From Arachis hypogaea (lineage: Eukaryota; Streptophyta; Magnoliopsida; Fabales; Fabaceae): 64,000 bases of DNA. A program made the position numbers and the translations under genes. Under the pieces are notes generated by a model. The model was given only the letters and a program-made list of their open reading frames with translations. It ran no database searches and had not been told where the DNA came from. The stretch covers positions 37,510,425 through 37,574,424 of the forward strand of contig NC_092048.1 of the NCBI RefSeq assembly GCF_003086295.3, read 5' to 3'. Positions within the stretch are counted from its first letter, which is position 1, and every line of letters starts with the position of its first letter. Positions 45,493 through 58,500 of the stretch are shown here, in pieces.

Positions 45493-46975
45493 TAATTATT
45501 TCATCGACGTAATTATAGGAGTGGCAAAATTTTATTGGTTCTTTATCCAGATAATATCATATCTTTAAAGTGTTACCAGTTTCATTTTATCAATTAACTC
45601 CAATGTAAGTCACCAAAATTAAAAAAATTAACTCTAATACAAATTTTAATTTTAAATCAATTTATTTATTAAAGATATTAAAAGTGATAATCTAAGAGAA
45701 TTTGACCAAATAAATTTTACTCATGAAACTTTTCTAGGTTTTAGTCTTAAACTTCATAAATAGTGGAATTATCAAGTGTTTTACTCTATTTCGTTTAAAA
45801 CCACCTTTTGCAAAATATATAAATATGAATCGTTATATATATCATATATACTAGGTTTTACATTTAAAAAAAATATAAAAATAACTATTTATATAAAATG
45901 TAAGAGAACAGGAATGCCGTCCTTTATTATTTAGGACAATCTAATATTTTTTATTTTTATTTGATTTCTTTAAATAATTTACCCTACTTTTATCATGATA
46001 ATTCACACGTTCAATGCGTGATGATCCATTCTTCATCTATATAGTATATATTAATAAAAAGGGCCAAAAAAATTGTTGAGTGAACGAATAATAATCTTAT
46101 CCGATAGGCAGAGTTTGACTAGGAAATCCATAAGAGCTTATTTCACTGATCCTGCGAGATAACCCGATCGAGATAGTTGCTGTATTTTAGTATTGTGATG
46201 CTTTGTTTGTCGTGGAATTGCAGTTATTGAGTGTTGAGAAATAGTATAAGAAAATAACCATTGACTTAATAATACAGATTTAATTAAGCAGAAAAAGAAG
46301 AAGTTGAATTCTTTACAAGAAGTTAAGCCTTTAATTGATATTTTATTTGTGAATTCAATCAACTGTGTCATTCTCTTTAATTACTATCCATGTGGAAGGA
46401 TTCAACACCAAAATGTATTATTCTAATCTACCCCTCTGGGAGGTACGTGTACGTAATCCTATCCTAACTAGTTACTCAGATTATATCATTAAAGTAATCT
46501 TCTGATCAATCTTATGAAAAAAGAATTTGTGAACAAGTGTACTTTGTTAAAAGAACGTTTTAAATTAGTCGAAATATGCTTAAGAAATATATATTCCATT
46601 TTTTATAGGGTTGAATAAAATTTTTGTCAATGTAAATAATGTCCTAAATTTTTATGTTTTGACACCCATATATAATAAAACTTTTGTTTTTATTTACGCC
46701 AAATATTTCCTAAAACATATTTATTGAAGTCACATTGTTTTATTTGATTTTAATATTGAAGTATTATGTTTATTTTAAGCCTTTTTTTTAAACAATATGA
46801 TAATTTAGTTTGAACTAGGGTGGTCTAATTCTAATATAATAGTTAAACGACGAATGCAAGTTCTCCAAATCAGGACTATGTTTTCAGTGTTAGATTAAAA
46901 TCTTTTAAGGTCAATTATATGGTACAGATGTTATTTGGTATATATAAAATTATAGATTTTTTTTGTTTATAAACT
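45493..46975. other. Intergenic, AT-rich, nothing recognised
   Basis: No coding or clear repeat structure. A minus-strand ORF at 46138-46371 has no recognisable features. Confidence 0.5.
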
Positions 46976-46992
46976 AATTGATATGTATAGAG

Positions 46993-47082
46993 ACCAATGA
47001 ATTATAATTTAAATGGAATATAATCTTTCCATACTTATCTAAGAAGTCGCGAGTTCGAGTCTTCCTATTTTCAATAAAAAAA
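46993..47082 (+). mobile_element. Short SINE copy (tRNA-derived type)
   Basis: A 90-base insert is flanked by AATTGATATGTATAGAG (46976-46992) and AATTGACATGTATAGAG (47083-47099), a 17 bp target duplication with one mismatch. It contains a B-box-like GAGTTCGAGTC and ends in an A-rich tail (CAATAAAAAAA). The A-box region is degenerate (TTTAAATGGAATAT), and the copy is probably 5' truncated. Confidence 0.8.
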
Positions 47083-47099
47083 AATTGACATGTATAGAG

Positions 47100-48107
47100 G
47101 GATGTAAGATGAAAAGGCTTATCATAGCCAAAGTCAAGAGTAATTAACTAACTCATGTTTGTGACTTTAATAACTCCGTTACCATTTATTAATGGATTAA
47201 ACTTGAGTATGAGTGCATGACAGCAAAATATCCAATTAAATTGTATTCGATTAAGTGTGGGAAAAATAATGTTAAAGATATTTTTTTGTTTTTTTTAAAG
47301 GAGTAATATAGATAAAAAAAAATAAAATAGTTGAAAATTTAGTTGACTAAATTGAAACTGACCATATTTTCATATAGAAATTTAATTAAAAATAAATTAA
47401 AATAATACATAAAATTTTATATATGTGTATATGTAGATGACATTGTTGTGCAGAGAGATTTTATTTCCTCATCTAATTGCTTCTTAGTTATTTTGTGATT
47501 TATATCATGTTATTAATTAAACGAAATAAATAATGTTATTGTAATATTATAAAATTGAATAATCTTTATTAGAATAATTATTAGATTAAATTTTTATTGT
47601 TAATTATATTTATTTTGCATTCAAATAAAATAAAATATGTGACAAAAATTTAGCTATTATATTTTTGTGTATGTTATATACAAAATATTTCATAAAGATA
47701 AATAATTAGTTACTATATATTTACGTATAAATACATATGTTATTGTAGTCAATTTTCTAATAAAATTGTTATCACCTGATTTAGTATAGAAAAAGAATCA
47801 AATTTGTTATAACTGGATAATTAAACTTTTTTCAGGAATACCAAATATAGTGGTAGATTTTTGTGTTTATGTAATATAATTGAAAATTATTTGACATATT
47901 TTTTTATATATATCAAAATTAATATTAGTATAAAAGTTTATAATTTATATGAATTTAAGCCAATATATTATTGTTTTAATTGGAAGTTAAATTTTAACAA
48001 AATTTGATAGAAATAAGTTCAATCGCTGTATGTTGATAAGTTTTATGAAAAAACTTTTAAAAAAAAAAGGAGATAATTATGTAGTGTAATTTCATTTTAG
48101 GATAACT
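47100..48107. other. Intergenic, very AT-rich, nothing recognised
   Basis: No ORF, tRNA or repeat structure could be supported here. Confidence 0.5.
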
Positions 48108-48971
48108 GAGTAAAATTATTTTAGTATGGTTTTTATTCCTAATGTTTGGGGTAAGTTTCAAAATTGTCCTTAACGTTTGAATCGTTCTATTTAAGTTTTT
48201 AACGTTTCAAAATTGACTCATTCTGCCGTTAGAAATCTGTTAACGGAATTGACGGCGGGATAAAATTGAGACAATTTTAAAGCGTTAGGGACTTAAATAG
48301 GATGAACACCTTGGGACAAAAACGATACATAAAAATAAATTTAAATTTTATTCTTTAATAATATCAATTTTTTACTGTACATAGTTATTCAATTATTTTT
48401 TAATCACATCTAAGTAAATTACACTTAATCACATTAATTTTATTCTAAATAAATTTATTTTTTATAATTTTATTCTTAAAAATTTTTACTCATCATAAAA
48501 TGTTGGTAGAATGACTAGTTTGTGAAGAAAAAATGATAAATATACAATAAAGTAATGTGATTCTACTCATTTTACAAACATTTTATGATAAGTAAAAATT
48601 TTTAAGAGTAAAGTTATAAAAAAAATAAATTTATTTAGAATCAAAATAATGTGATTAAGTATAATTTACTTAAATGTGATTAAAAATAATTAAATAATTA
48701 TGTACCATAAAAGATTGATATTAGTGAAGGATAAAATTAAAATTTATTTTTATGTATCATTTTCGTCCCAACGTTTTCGTCATATTTAAGTCTCTAACGT
48801 TTCAAAATCGTCTCAATTTTGTCCTGCCGTCAATTCCGTTAACAGATTCCTAATAGCAGGACAACATTGAGTCAATTTTGAAACGCTAGGGACTTAAATA
48901 GGACGATTCAAAGGTTAGGGACAATTTTAAAACTTATCCCAAACGTTAGGGACAAAAACGATACTTTACTC
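48108..48971. repeat. 864 bp palindromic MITE-like repeat
   Basis: Left arm starts GAGTAAAATTATTTTAGTATGG and the reverse complement of the right arm starts GAGTAAAGTATCGTTTTTG; the arms then share CTAACGTTTGGG, GTTTCAAAATTG and CCGTTAACGGAATTGACGG-type blocks (here in part). They run for about 400 bases each around a centre near 48510-48570. The inner part resembles the palindrome at 4-367. No ORF. Confidence 0.78.
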
Positions 48972-49399
48972 TTTATTTATGTATATTATTTTTTAGTGTA
49001 CTATTTTATTTTATTTTTTTGTTTTTGGTAAATATTCTCTAAAAAATGAATAATATTAATAATTTAAAATTATACCAATTTTATTTAAATATTCTCTTAA
49101 CAATTCAATACTATAATTTATATAAGAAAAATTATTAAATTTAATTTATAAAATTGTATAATTACATATTTTTTATTTTTTATTTAAATAAAAAATTCAT
49201 TGAAATATAATTTCAATAACACTTTAGAATTTATATATTTTGTAAGCATGAAGTCATAATTCATAAGGACAGAAATAAATAAAGTTAAAAAAATTTGATA
49301 AACATTATTATCATATCAATGATTTACTGAAATAAAGACGATGGAACAAAAAGGTGCTTCACAGCTTCACCGTTTTCTAACACTAGCCACACAAAAAAA

Positions 49400-49589
49400 A
49401 AAAAAATCTATATATATCGCTGTCCAACTTGTTTTAATAGTAATATATAGAGTAGAGTATAGTAGCTGGAGCTGGTTCCAATTTCACAAGACACGTCACA
49501 AAATATATAGACATAGAATTACAATAGAAGAAGTGTCTTACTCCTCCATACAATCTCACCTGTTTGCTAATCCCACATACAAATTAAGG
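49400..49589 (+). promoter_or_regulatory. Putative ALDH promoter and 5' UTR
   Basis: TATA-like tracts are TATATATCG near 49411 and AAATATATAG near 49501, the second about 85 bases before the ATG. GACACGTCAC near 49490 has an ACGT core of the kind bound by plant bZIP proteins. These are motif matches only. Confidence 0.35.
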
Positions 49590-52500
49590 ATGACTGAACT
49601 CACTAATAATGGCCGTGACTGCTCTTCCGTCACCGTCAAGTTCACCAAGCTATTCATTAATGGGCAGTTTCTTGATTCAGTTTCAGGTTAATCATTAATT
49701 TAATATTATGTATTATATATATTCTTTATATATTTAATTTATATATCTCTTTTTCTATATATTTTCCATTTATTTATTTGCCCTTTCATTGCAGGTTATT
49801 CTAGTTTAGTTTCCTAGTCCCTCGTTTCTATCCTCTAGGAGTAATTGTATCAAACGTCTTATCCAACAACTTAGCTCGATTCAAAATTTTACGTTGTCAC
49901 TATTATTGTTTTTGAATTTAGATCCTTCCTTTCTTGTCGATACATATGTTAACTAACAATGAAAAATAATGAATTTAGATCTTTTAAATTTAAATTTTTT
50001 ATTTTAAAGGATAAAGTGTAATCTTTTATTTTGAAATTTTTTTATATTTTTTTTTATCCTATCTATGAAATAAATAGTAAAAGATCATATTTTATTCTTT
50101 AAAATAAAATTCAAAATTTAAAAAATTTAAATTCATTATTTTTCATCATTATTAGTTAACATATGTATCGACAAGAAAGGAAGGAAGTTCCAAGAGCATA
50201 AAATTATTGGTGAATTTGATAGTTCCAAATATTAACAATTTAGTGAAATATATCAAATTATCTCAGATTTTTCATTAACAATTTTATACCAAAGCAATTA
50301 CATATAAATTTTTACCAAAATTATTAAATCTTGCGTCTGGTTATTACGTTGCGGCTTTTGTTGTTATTATGTTTAATTTGTATCGTTAAAAAATAGAAAA
50401 TAAACAGGGAAGACATTTGAGACAATAGATCCAAGAACAGGAGAGGTGATAACAAGAATTAGCGAGGGAACCAGAGAAGACATAGATATTGCTGTTAAGG
50501 CTGCACGCCACGCATTTGACTTTGGTCCATGGCCTCGCATGCCTCCCTCTGTAAGTTTTTTTTTTTATTTTTATTTTTCGGATATAGAGCGAAAGAATTT
50601 GAGAGTTTAACGAATAACGAAAAATGTTTGGGGGAAAAAATTCAGCCAAAAGAGTGTATAAATAAATAAACAATTCAACTAAGAAGTGCTTGTTTGGGCC
50701 ATTATTTTGATAAAAGAAGATTTTTTTTAATGAAAAAAATTTTATTTTTTAATGTGTTTGGCAAATTTTAGTAGTAAAAGTAAAAGTACTAAAAAAAAGA
50801 TCTTTTTTTGAGAAGCTGTAATTTACATCTTTTTTTAAAAGATTTTTTTTTTTAAAAAGATGTTTTTCATCTAATAAATAAACAAAAAAGTATTTTTATA
50901 TCGTCATACACAAACATAATTAATAGATAAAAAGATCTTTTTGCATGAGATACCCAAACATAAAATTACTTTTACTTTTCTATAAGATCTTTTAAAAAAA
51001 GATAACTCTAAAAAAAGATCTTTTCTTAGAAGCTCACCCAAACAAACTCGAAGTCAGCAATTATTAGCTAATTTCAATCAATAATAAACATATAAATTTA
51101 AGTATCACACCTTTTTTGACGATGATTATTTTACTTTTTATTTCTCACAAAAATTTTGGATATTAAATTAGTTATTTTAATTAATAATTACTGATTTATT
51201 AATTTAAAAATTTAACTAAAATAGTTGAATTATAATAGAATAATATATATAAAATTATAAATAAAAACGCAAAAAATATAAGAGAAAATTTAAAGAATCA
51301 ATTCTATATGTACCTAAGCAATTAACTTTTTTTTTTCATTTTTTTTTCTTTCGCGTCTCCCTCCACGCCCCTGTTCCTCCGATTGCCTCTCCCTCCGCGC
51401 ATCTCTCCGTGTGACTTCTTCCTCCACTTTTTTTTATTACTTTTGGAAGTTTTTGTATAATAATTTTTAGATTTTTTTTGTTATATTTTAAATTTTTTTT
51501 GTTAGATTTTGAATATTCTTTTTATAATAATTTTAAATGTTTCTTTTCATTTAGTTTTAGATATTTCTTTTATTATATTTTAGATGTTTCTTTTTTTTTA
51601 CATATTTTTTTTTTTAGATTTTAGATATTTTTTTTAATTGATTTTAACTAATTTTTTGTTTGTTTGTTTGCAGCTCAACTAATAATTAGTTGATATTCCA
51701 ATTAATTACCTAGCATGATTAAAAAAATATAAATATATTTTAGTTTAAATATTAAAAGTACACAAATTTAAAAATCAACAAAGCTAACTAAAGTCTTATA
51801 GTTCTATATAAATACAACATAAAAGTCAAATATAAAAAATAGCATATATATAAGATTTTTTGTTTAAACACCTAAAAAATTTTAGCACGAAAAACTGATG
51901 CAGAATATTCTTAAAGTAGAATGGATTCTTAAAAATGTAGTAGAAGAAGCAAAAATAAAAAACACAGAAATAACTTAAGAAAAATCATTAGAGAATGTCA
52001 AAACAATATATTAAGAATGAATAGATCACAATTTATTAGAATATTAGATTACCGAAATAGAAAAGAAATTACTTCTAGACATTCTGTAAATAATTCTGTT
52101 ATAGTCAAAGAAGTTATAGGAATAAACGATATTAGATCAAATATAGTAACTTTTGATGGGACAGAAATTAGCTACTCGCTAACTTCCTCTCAAATCTTAG
52201 GAGTTATAATAAAAGAAGAACCTTTTGAAATTGATAAGAGTTGGATTAATAAAAATTTTTATGCATAATATAATAAGAAATTAAGAAAATTGTATTTTAT
52301 TAAATATTTTGGAAAAGCAACCATAAAAATAAGAAAAGAATTTTATGATTATTTAATAAAAATAAAATCAATCTATACTTCTTTAACTGGTTCAATAATT
52401 ACTTTTAAGATTTTAAAAAAAATTTCGTCATTTAACAAAAATAACTACTATTTAAAAAACTAGCACAGGACAATTAGTAGAATCTCAATATCTACCTAGA

Positions 52501-55500
52501 GAAATTATAAAACTAAAAGTGGCCCAAGATTTAGAACTAAAAACCGCCCCTTATAAGGACAATGGGAGAAAAAAAATATAGACAAAAGAGACATTAAAAA
52601 AATTTATCAGCAGCTTAACTATACTAATATATACAGTCTTAGATGTTTTGAAAAATCAATTAGAAAGGATTGAACATAAACATGAACAAAACAAACCCAT
52701 AAAAAATCCTATATATATTCCAAAGTCTTGTAATCAAACAAAGAACAAATGTGAAAGTCGACATAGATGAACTAAAAGAAAAACTTAAATCTATAAGCTA
52801 AGAAAAGACAATTGTTAATACAATAGAAGTTAACAAGATGACACATAAAAGTCAATACTATTCGAAATTGAGGAATTATTATCCAAGACCAACCTCTACT
52901 GATATAAGTCTTGAAGAAAGAATACAGTTAGTACAAAACAGTTTTACGAGATTCGATTTAGTAGAACGGAATCTAAACGGATTAAGTAAGCAAGCTATCT
53001 TAGACCTAATGTGGAGTATGACTATGGCAACAATTGCCTATAAGGCAAAACGAGTTAGTGATAGAGAAGTCGCAGTAATGATTACCCAAAGATTTACAGG
53101 ACAATTAAAAGGATGGTGGGATAACTTTCTCACCATACCAGAGAAAGATTTAATCCTAAATAGTGTAAAACCAGAAGACCAGACACAAGATGCTACGACA
53201 ACCTTAATTTTGATGATCATAAAATTTTTTTTAGGAGACCCAATAACTTTTAAAGATGGAATAGGAACCCAATTAATAAATTTAAGATGTCCTACTATGT
53301 CTCACTACAGATGGTATAAAGATGTCTTCATCTCTAAAGTAATGATGAGAGATGTATTTTTGAAAAGAAAGATTCATAGCAGTTTTACCCAAATTTTTTG
53401 CCGAAAAAATTTTACAAAAACTACAATCCTTATTTGGTGCACAAATATCATATGAGGGACTAACCTTTGATCAAATATATAATATAGTAGTGCAAACTAG
53501 AGTAGAAATATGTACTGACACTACTAGTAAGCGAGAATTAAAAATTTTTTGTCAATAATATAGTTTTACCTCTCGAAAAGCACTTAGTAACCAAAATAGA
53601 ATCATTAAAAAAATAAATATAAAGAAATATACAAATAGGTACTAATCTAAAGAATCATATACAATGAAAAATAGATCAAAGAAAAATCACAAAAAAATGT
53701 AAAAATGGAGCAATAAAAAGAAAGTTGACAAAAAATACATAGTCTGTTGAAAATGCCTCATCACGTTAACAACTGCAAAACAGAAGAAAAATAAACAAAA
53801 TTAGTAATAAAGAGGTAAGGCAAACTTTAGTTTCTATATTAATTGATAGTGAATTAGAAGTAGAATAAAAAAAAAAATACTCTTTCGATGATTCAAAAAA
53901 CTTTATATAACAGTTAGACATAACCTCTTCTTCAAGTTTTTTAGAATTAGAAGAAGACTCATGTTTAGGGCCAGAAATATGTAATTGTGATAGTTGTCTA
54001 AAATCTTTAAATATAATTACAAGGACTCAAGAAAAGTCCGTCAATACATTAATCAGAGAAGAAACAATTACTCTAATATCTATAATAAATAAATTAGAAG
54101 ATTCTCCTTTAAAAGACGAATTTATATTTCAATTAAATGATTTGCTTAGAAAAGAAGAACAAGTTTAAAAAAAAATAAGGGCAGTAGAGATTAAAGAGAT
54201 ATACAATAGATTTAGAACTCCTAAGAAAGAAACCTCTTTAAAGTATCTGCAAGAAGAAATAAAAATGTTAAAATTTAAAATTTTTGAGTTAAAACAGCAG
54301 GATATTTTTCTTGACCATAGAATACTAAAATTAGGAGAAAACATAATAAATTTATAAAAAAAAAGAATGATTAGAATTAATAGAAGAAAAAGAGAAAGTC
54401 ATAACTCCCTATAACTATATTAATGAATTAATATTACTTATTAATCAAAAGTGGTATACTCCTATAATAATAATAGTCGAAGAAAAAAATTTGAATTTAT
54501 AGCCATAATAGACTCAGGAGCAGATATAAACTGTATATAAGAAAGATTAATACCTACCAAATATTATGAAAAAATAACTAAAACTATTGTCAAAGCAGAA
54601 AATAATAAAATGACTATAAATTACAAGATTTTCAGAACAAAGGTTTGTAAAGACAAAGTATGTTTTTCAACTATTTTTTTCTAGCCAAAAGAATATTTCA
54701 ACAGATTATATTAGATAACCTTTTTACTATATCCTTTTATAGTAGATAAAGATGGAATAATATCAAACTAACCTATTTTATTTGAGTTTATACAAAAATT
54801 TAAGAAAAGAGAACTTAACTTACTACAACAAGCTACTATCTCTCAATTTAATATAATAAAAAAACTAATTTCTTAAATCAAGAGATTGAATATAAAAGAA
54901 TATCACAACAACTAAAAATTCAAAAAATTCAAACTTTAATGAAAGAATTAGAAGAGAGGATTAAAGAAGATCTGTGTAGTCTAAATCTAAAAACTTTCCA
55001 TTATAAAAAATTATATGAAATATTATTACCATAAGAGGATAATTTTCATGAAAAGGATATCTCTATTAAGGTAAAATCTATTCAAATAAATAAAAAATTT
55101 TTAGAATAATATAAGAAAGAAATCCAAAAATACTTAGACAAAGGGTTAATTAGACCATTAAAATCTCCTTGAAGCTATACAAGGTTTTATGTAGTGAAGG
55201 CTTCATAAATAGAAAGAATTTTCAGGTTAGTAATTAATTACAAGTCTCTAAATAAAGCCTTAAAATGAATAAGATATCCCCTGCCAAATAAGAATGACTT
55301 AATTAAAAGATTAAGTAATGTTACTATTTTTTCTAAATTTGATTTAAAATCTAGATATTATCAGATATCCGCAGAAGAGAAGGATAGATATAAGATGGCC
55401 TTTTTTGTACCTTTTGGACATTATGAATGGAATGTAATGCCCCAAAGATTAAAAAATACACCTAGTGAGTTTTAAAAAATTATGAATAATATTTTTTACT

Positions 55501-58500
55501 CATATGTAGATTTTACTATAATTTACTTAGACGATGTACTTGTGTACTCTAAAAGAATTAACCAACACATCCAGTACTTAGAAAAATTCATCAAAATTAT
55601 AAAAGAGAACGATCTTGTCTTATCTGAAAAGAAAATAAAAATATTTGTAACAAAAGTAAGATTTTAGGATATGAAATTTTTTAAGGGACGATCACTCCGA
55701 TTAAAAGATCTGTCGAATTTATAGGTAAGTTCCCAAATGAGATTACCGACAAAAAGCAAATACAAAAATTTTTAGGATGTTTTAATTATGTAGCAGAATT
55801 TTTACCAAGAATAAGAACTTTATGCGAACATTTATATAGGAGATTAAGAAAACAACCTCTTTCTTGGACAGGGAACATGTCCAAGATAGTTCAAAAAGTT
55901 AAAACTTTAATTAAAAAAATTCCTTGTTTAAGCATACCAGACCCGAAGGCAAGCTTAATAGTTGAGACAAATGTTTCAGAATTAAGGTATGGGGTTAAAT
56001 AGGTCTCCCAAACTCATCAAAAGAACAAATAATTAAATATCATTCTGGGGTATGAAATTCGGCTTAGAAGAATTATGCAACCATTAAAAAAGAAATATTA
56101 CCCATTGTCTTTTGTGTTTCAGGATTTCAAAAATTTTTTAATAAGCCTTTTTAATCCTAACTGATTGTAAAGCTACTCCTAGTGTGCTAAAAAATGATGT
56201 AAAAAATATAGTTTTCAGACAAATGTTTGCCAGGTAGAAGGCTATATTATCATGTTTTGATTTTACTATTAAACATATTGAAGGTGCGTGAATCAAATGC
56301 ATTGCCTGATTTCCTAACAAGAGAATTTTTACAAGGTAGAAATGAGCACACAGCAAATAAGTAGTGAAGATCATGATCAACCACTTGACAAATCAATGAC
56401 GTCATTACCAACTAAACAATTATCCATTAAACCTTTGACGATGTCACAGGTTGTTAAAAACGAAAAATTATCTAGATCAACTAAAAGCTTATATGAAGTA
56501 TCTACAGTTAATAGATATGCATTATTACAACCATCCGATCTTTTTAAAACCAAACCACTATCCGAAGAGCATCTTTGTCATGAAAAGCCTATGCCTATGA
56601 AAATAATGGCCTTAGAAAAAGAATGGTTCAAAATTGATCGAAAAACCCTTTATAAAATAATATTCTCAAATACCTTCCATTATCCATCAGTGAGTATTCA
56701 ATAAACCTGAACTTTCTATGAGTTCATTCTAGTTGATATAGGATCAATTGAACTAACCCACAATAAAAACCAACCACCAAAGACGTAATATACTCCAAAA
56801 TCAAAATCATTAAAATAATAATTCTGTCAGAATAGGAAAAATCTCCCTTTTACTGTAAAAGTTTTACCAAAAAATTTGAGTCTCAAAATTATTCTTATTA
56901 TGATTATATAAATGCCTGGTAGTTTACCCTACACCTATCTTCAAACCCACATTCATGGTTCATATGGTTTAACAAGAATTTTTTTTTACAATTTTTTAAA
57001 TGGTTCAAGGTATGATTCCAAGAACTCGGACTGATAGAAGCCATTTTTTTAAAGGAGACTAGCCTGACCTACGAATATTTTAAAAATAAAACCTCATTTT
57101 TAGACAGCTACAAACTGATTTTCTTCATATCTACTATAGGAATATGCTGGATAATGACATAAGAATATGACTCAACAGGATATGAAGACACTCCTAGTGT
57201 GCAATATTTAATTTGAAACGTAAAAGTAAAATGGTAGAATAAATTTGATCTCAATCTAATCAGTAAAAGGGTCATTGATAACTGGATGATCATGTCTCAA
57301 AAAAGACCAAATCAACTGAACCATAGTTCAGGATTTGATAAAATATCATACGAAAAAGAGACTCATTTCCTAGCACGCAAAAAACAGATGATGGCTGCCC
57401 TTGTAGCGACTAACTTGGAAGAAGAAATTCAAAATTCTTTAAAAGCAATAAAATCAGACCCATCAAAAAAAGATGAAGAAGTTCAGTACAGCCCATGACT
57501 GTACATATTAGATACCCAAGACCCATTTGAACGTAAAAAAAAAAAATACCGAATGAAAAAATAATACACATGTTTAACCATAAAAAGAAGAGGTATCAAA
57601 GAAATTACAAAATCAAAGAGACATCATATGCAGAAGACAACAACCTCTACAACAAAATACTAGCAGAATATTAACAGGATTATAAGACTAACTACCAAAT
57701 TTACAAAACTATAGCTGAATTAAAAATAGAAGCTATTAAAATCAGGACAGAGCCCCTGAATTAATCTACATAAAAAATAAGCATATTTGTAAAAATCAAA
57801 AATAAAATTGTAAAATAATTATCATAATAAAAGGGATAGTCCCCTATAAATAGGGAGGGAGAGAAGGTGTTGAAGCATCTGTTTTTACACATACAATCTC
57901 CTATACTCTGTATTATCTAAAGCTTTTGTTGTTATCATTATATTTTTAACAATCATCTTTGTATTTTTCTCAGGCTTCTATATTATAATATAATAAATCC
58001 GTATTTCGTTCATATTGTGAGTATTATTAGATAATAATTATTTTTATTAATTCATTAGATATTACTCTATTGTTGATTATTTTTAGCTTTCTCTTATACT
58101 CTTGGTATTTTATAATTATTTAATAAAAATAAAATTAATTTATACTTATACTTCTTTGACTGATTCAATAAGTACTTTTAAGATTTTAGAAAAGAATTTT
58201 TTTTAACAAAAACAACCACCGTTTAAAAAATTAGTATAGAATAATTGATAGAATCTCAATATTTGTCAATTTAATTATTTCTTAATTTGTAAGTTCTTTT
58301 TTTTTTAAAAAGCAAATATAGTTTATATATTTTATTTTTAATATATATTTAATTTTAAATTTAATTTTTTTAATAAAAATATTTTGCTTTTTTTTTTCGT
58401 CATCAAGTTATCCTTTTTTTGGGATAAAATTTTTTAAAATAGTGGTTTAACATCTTTATTTGAATTCACTTATTTTCCTTCTTTCTAATACTACAATTTC

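Larger units (their letters stand above)
51890..58264 (+). mobile_element. Endogenous caulimovirid (pararetrovirus), degenerate
   Basis: Order on +: movement-protein-like region, coat-protein-like region, protease, reverse transcriptase and RNase H, a downstream ORF, then a promoter with TATA and a polyadenylation signal, then a second copy of part of the first gene. No LTRs and no integrase are present, which separates it from the Ty elements. Every long gene is broken by stops and frameshifts, so it is a fossil. It lies in the sense direction inside the ALDH intron. The genus is not assigned. Confidence 0.88.

Noticed and set aside
47040..47075. Possible tRNA gene from GAGTTCGAGTC
   Set aside because: No cloverleaf or acceptor stem can be formed; the flanking 17 bp duplication and A-tail show a SINE.
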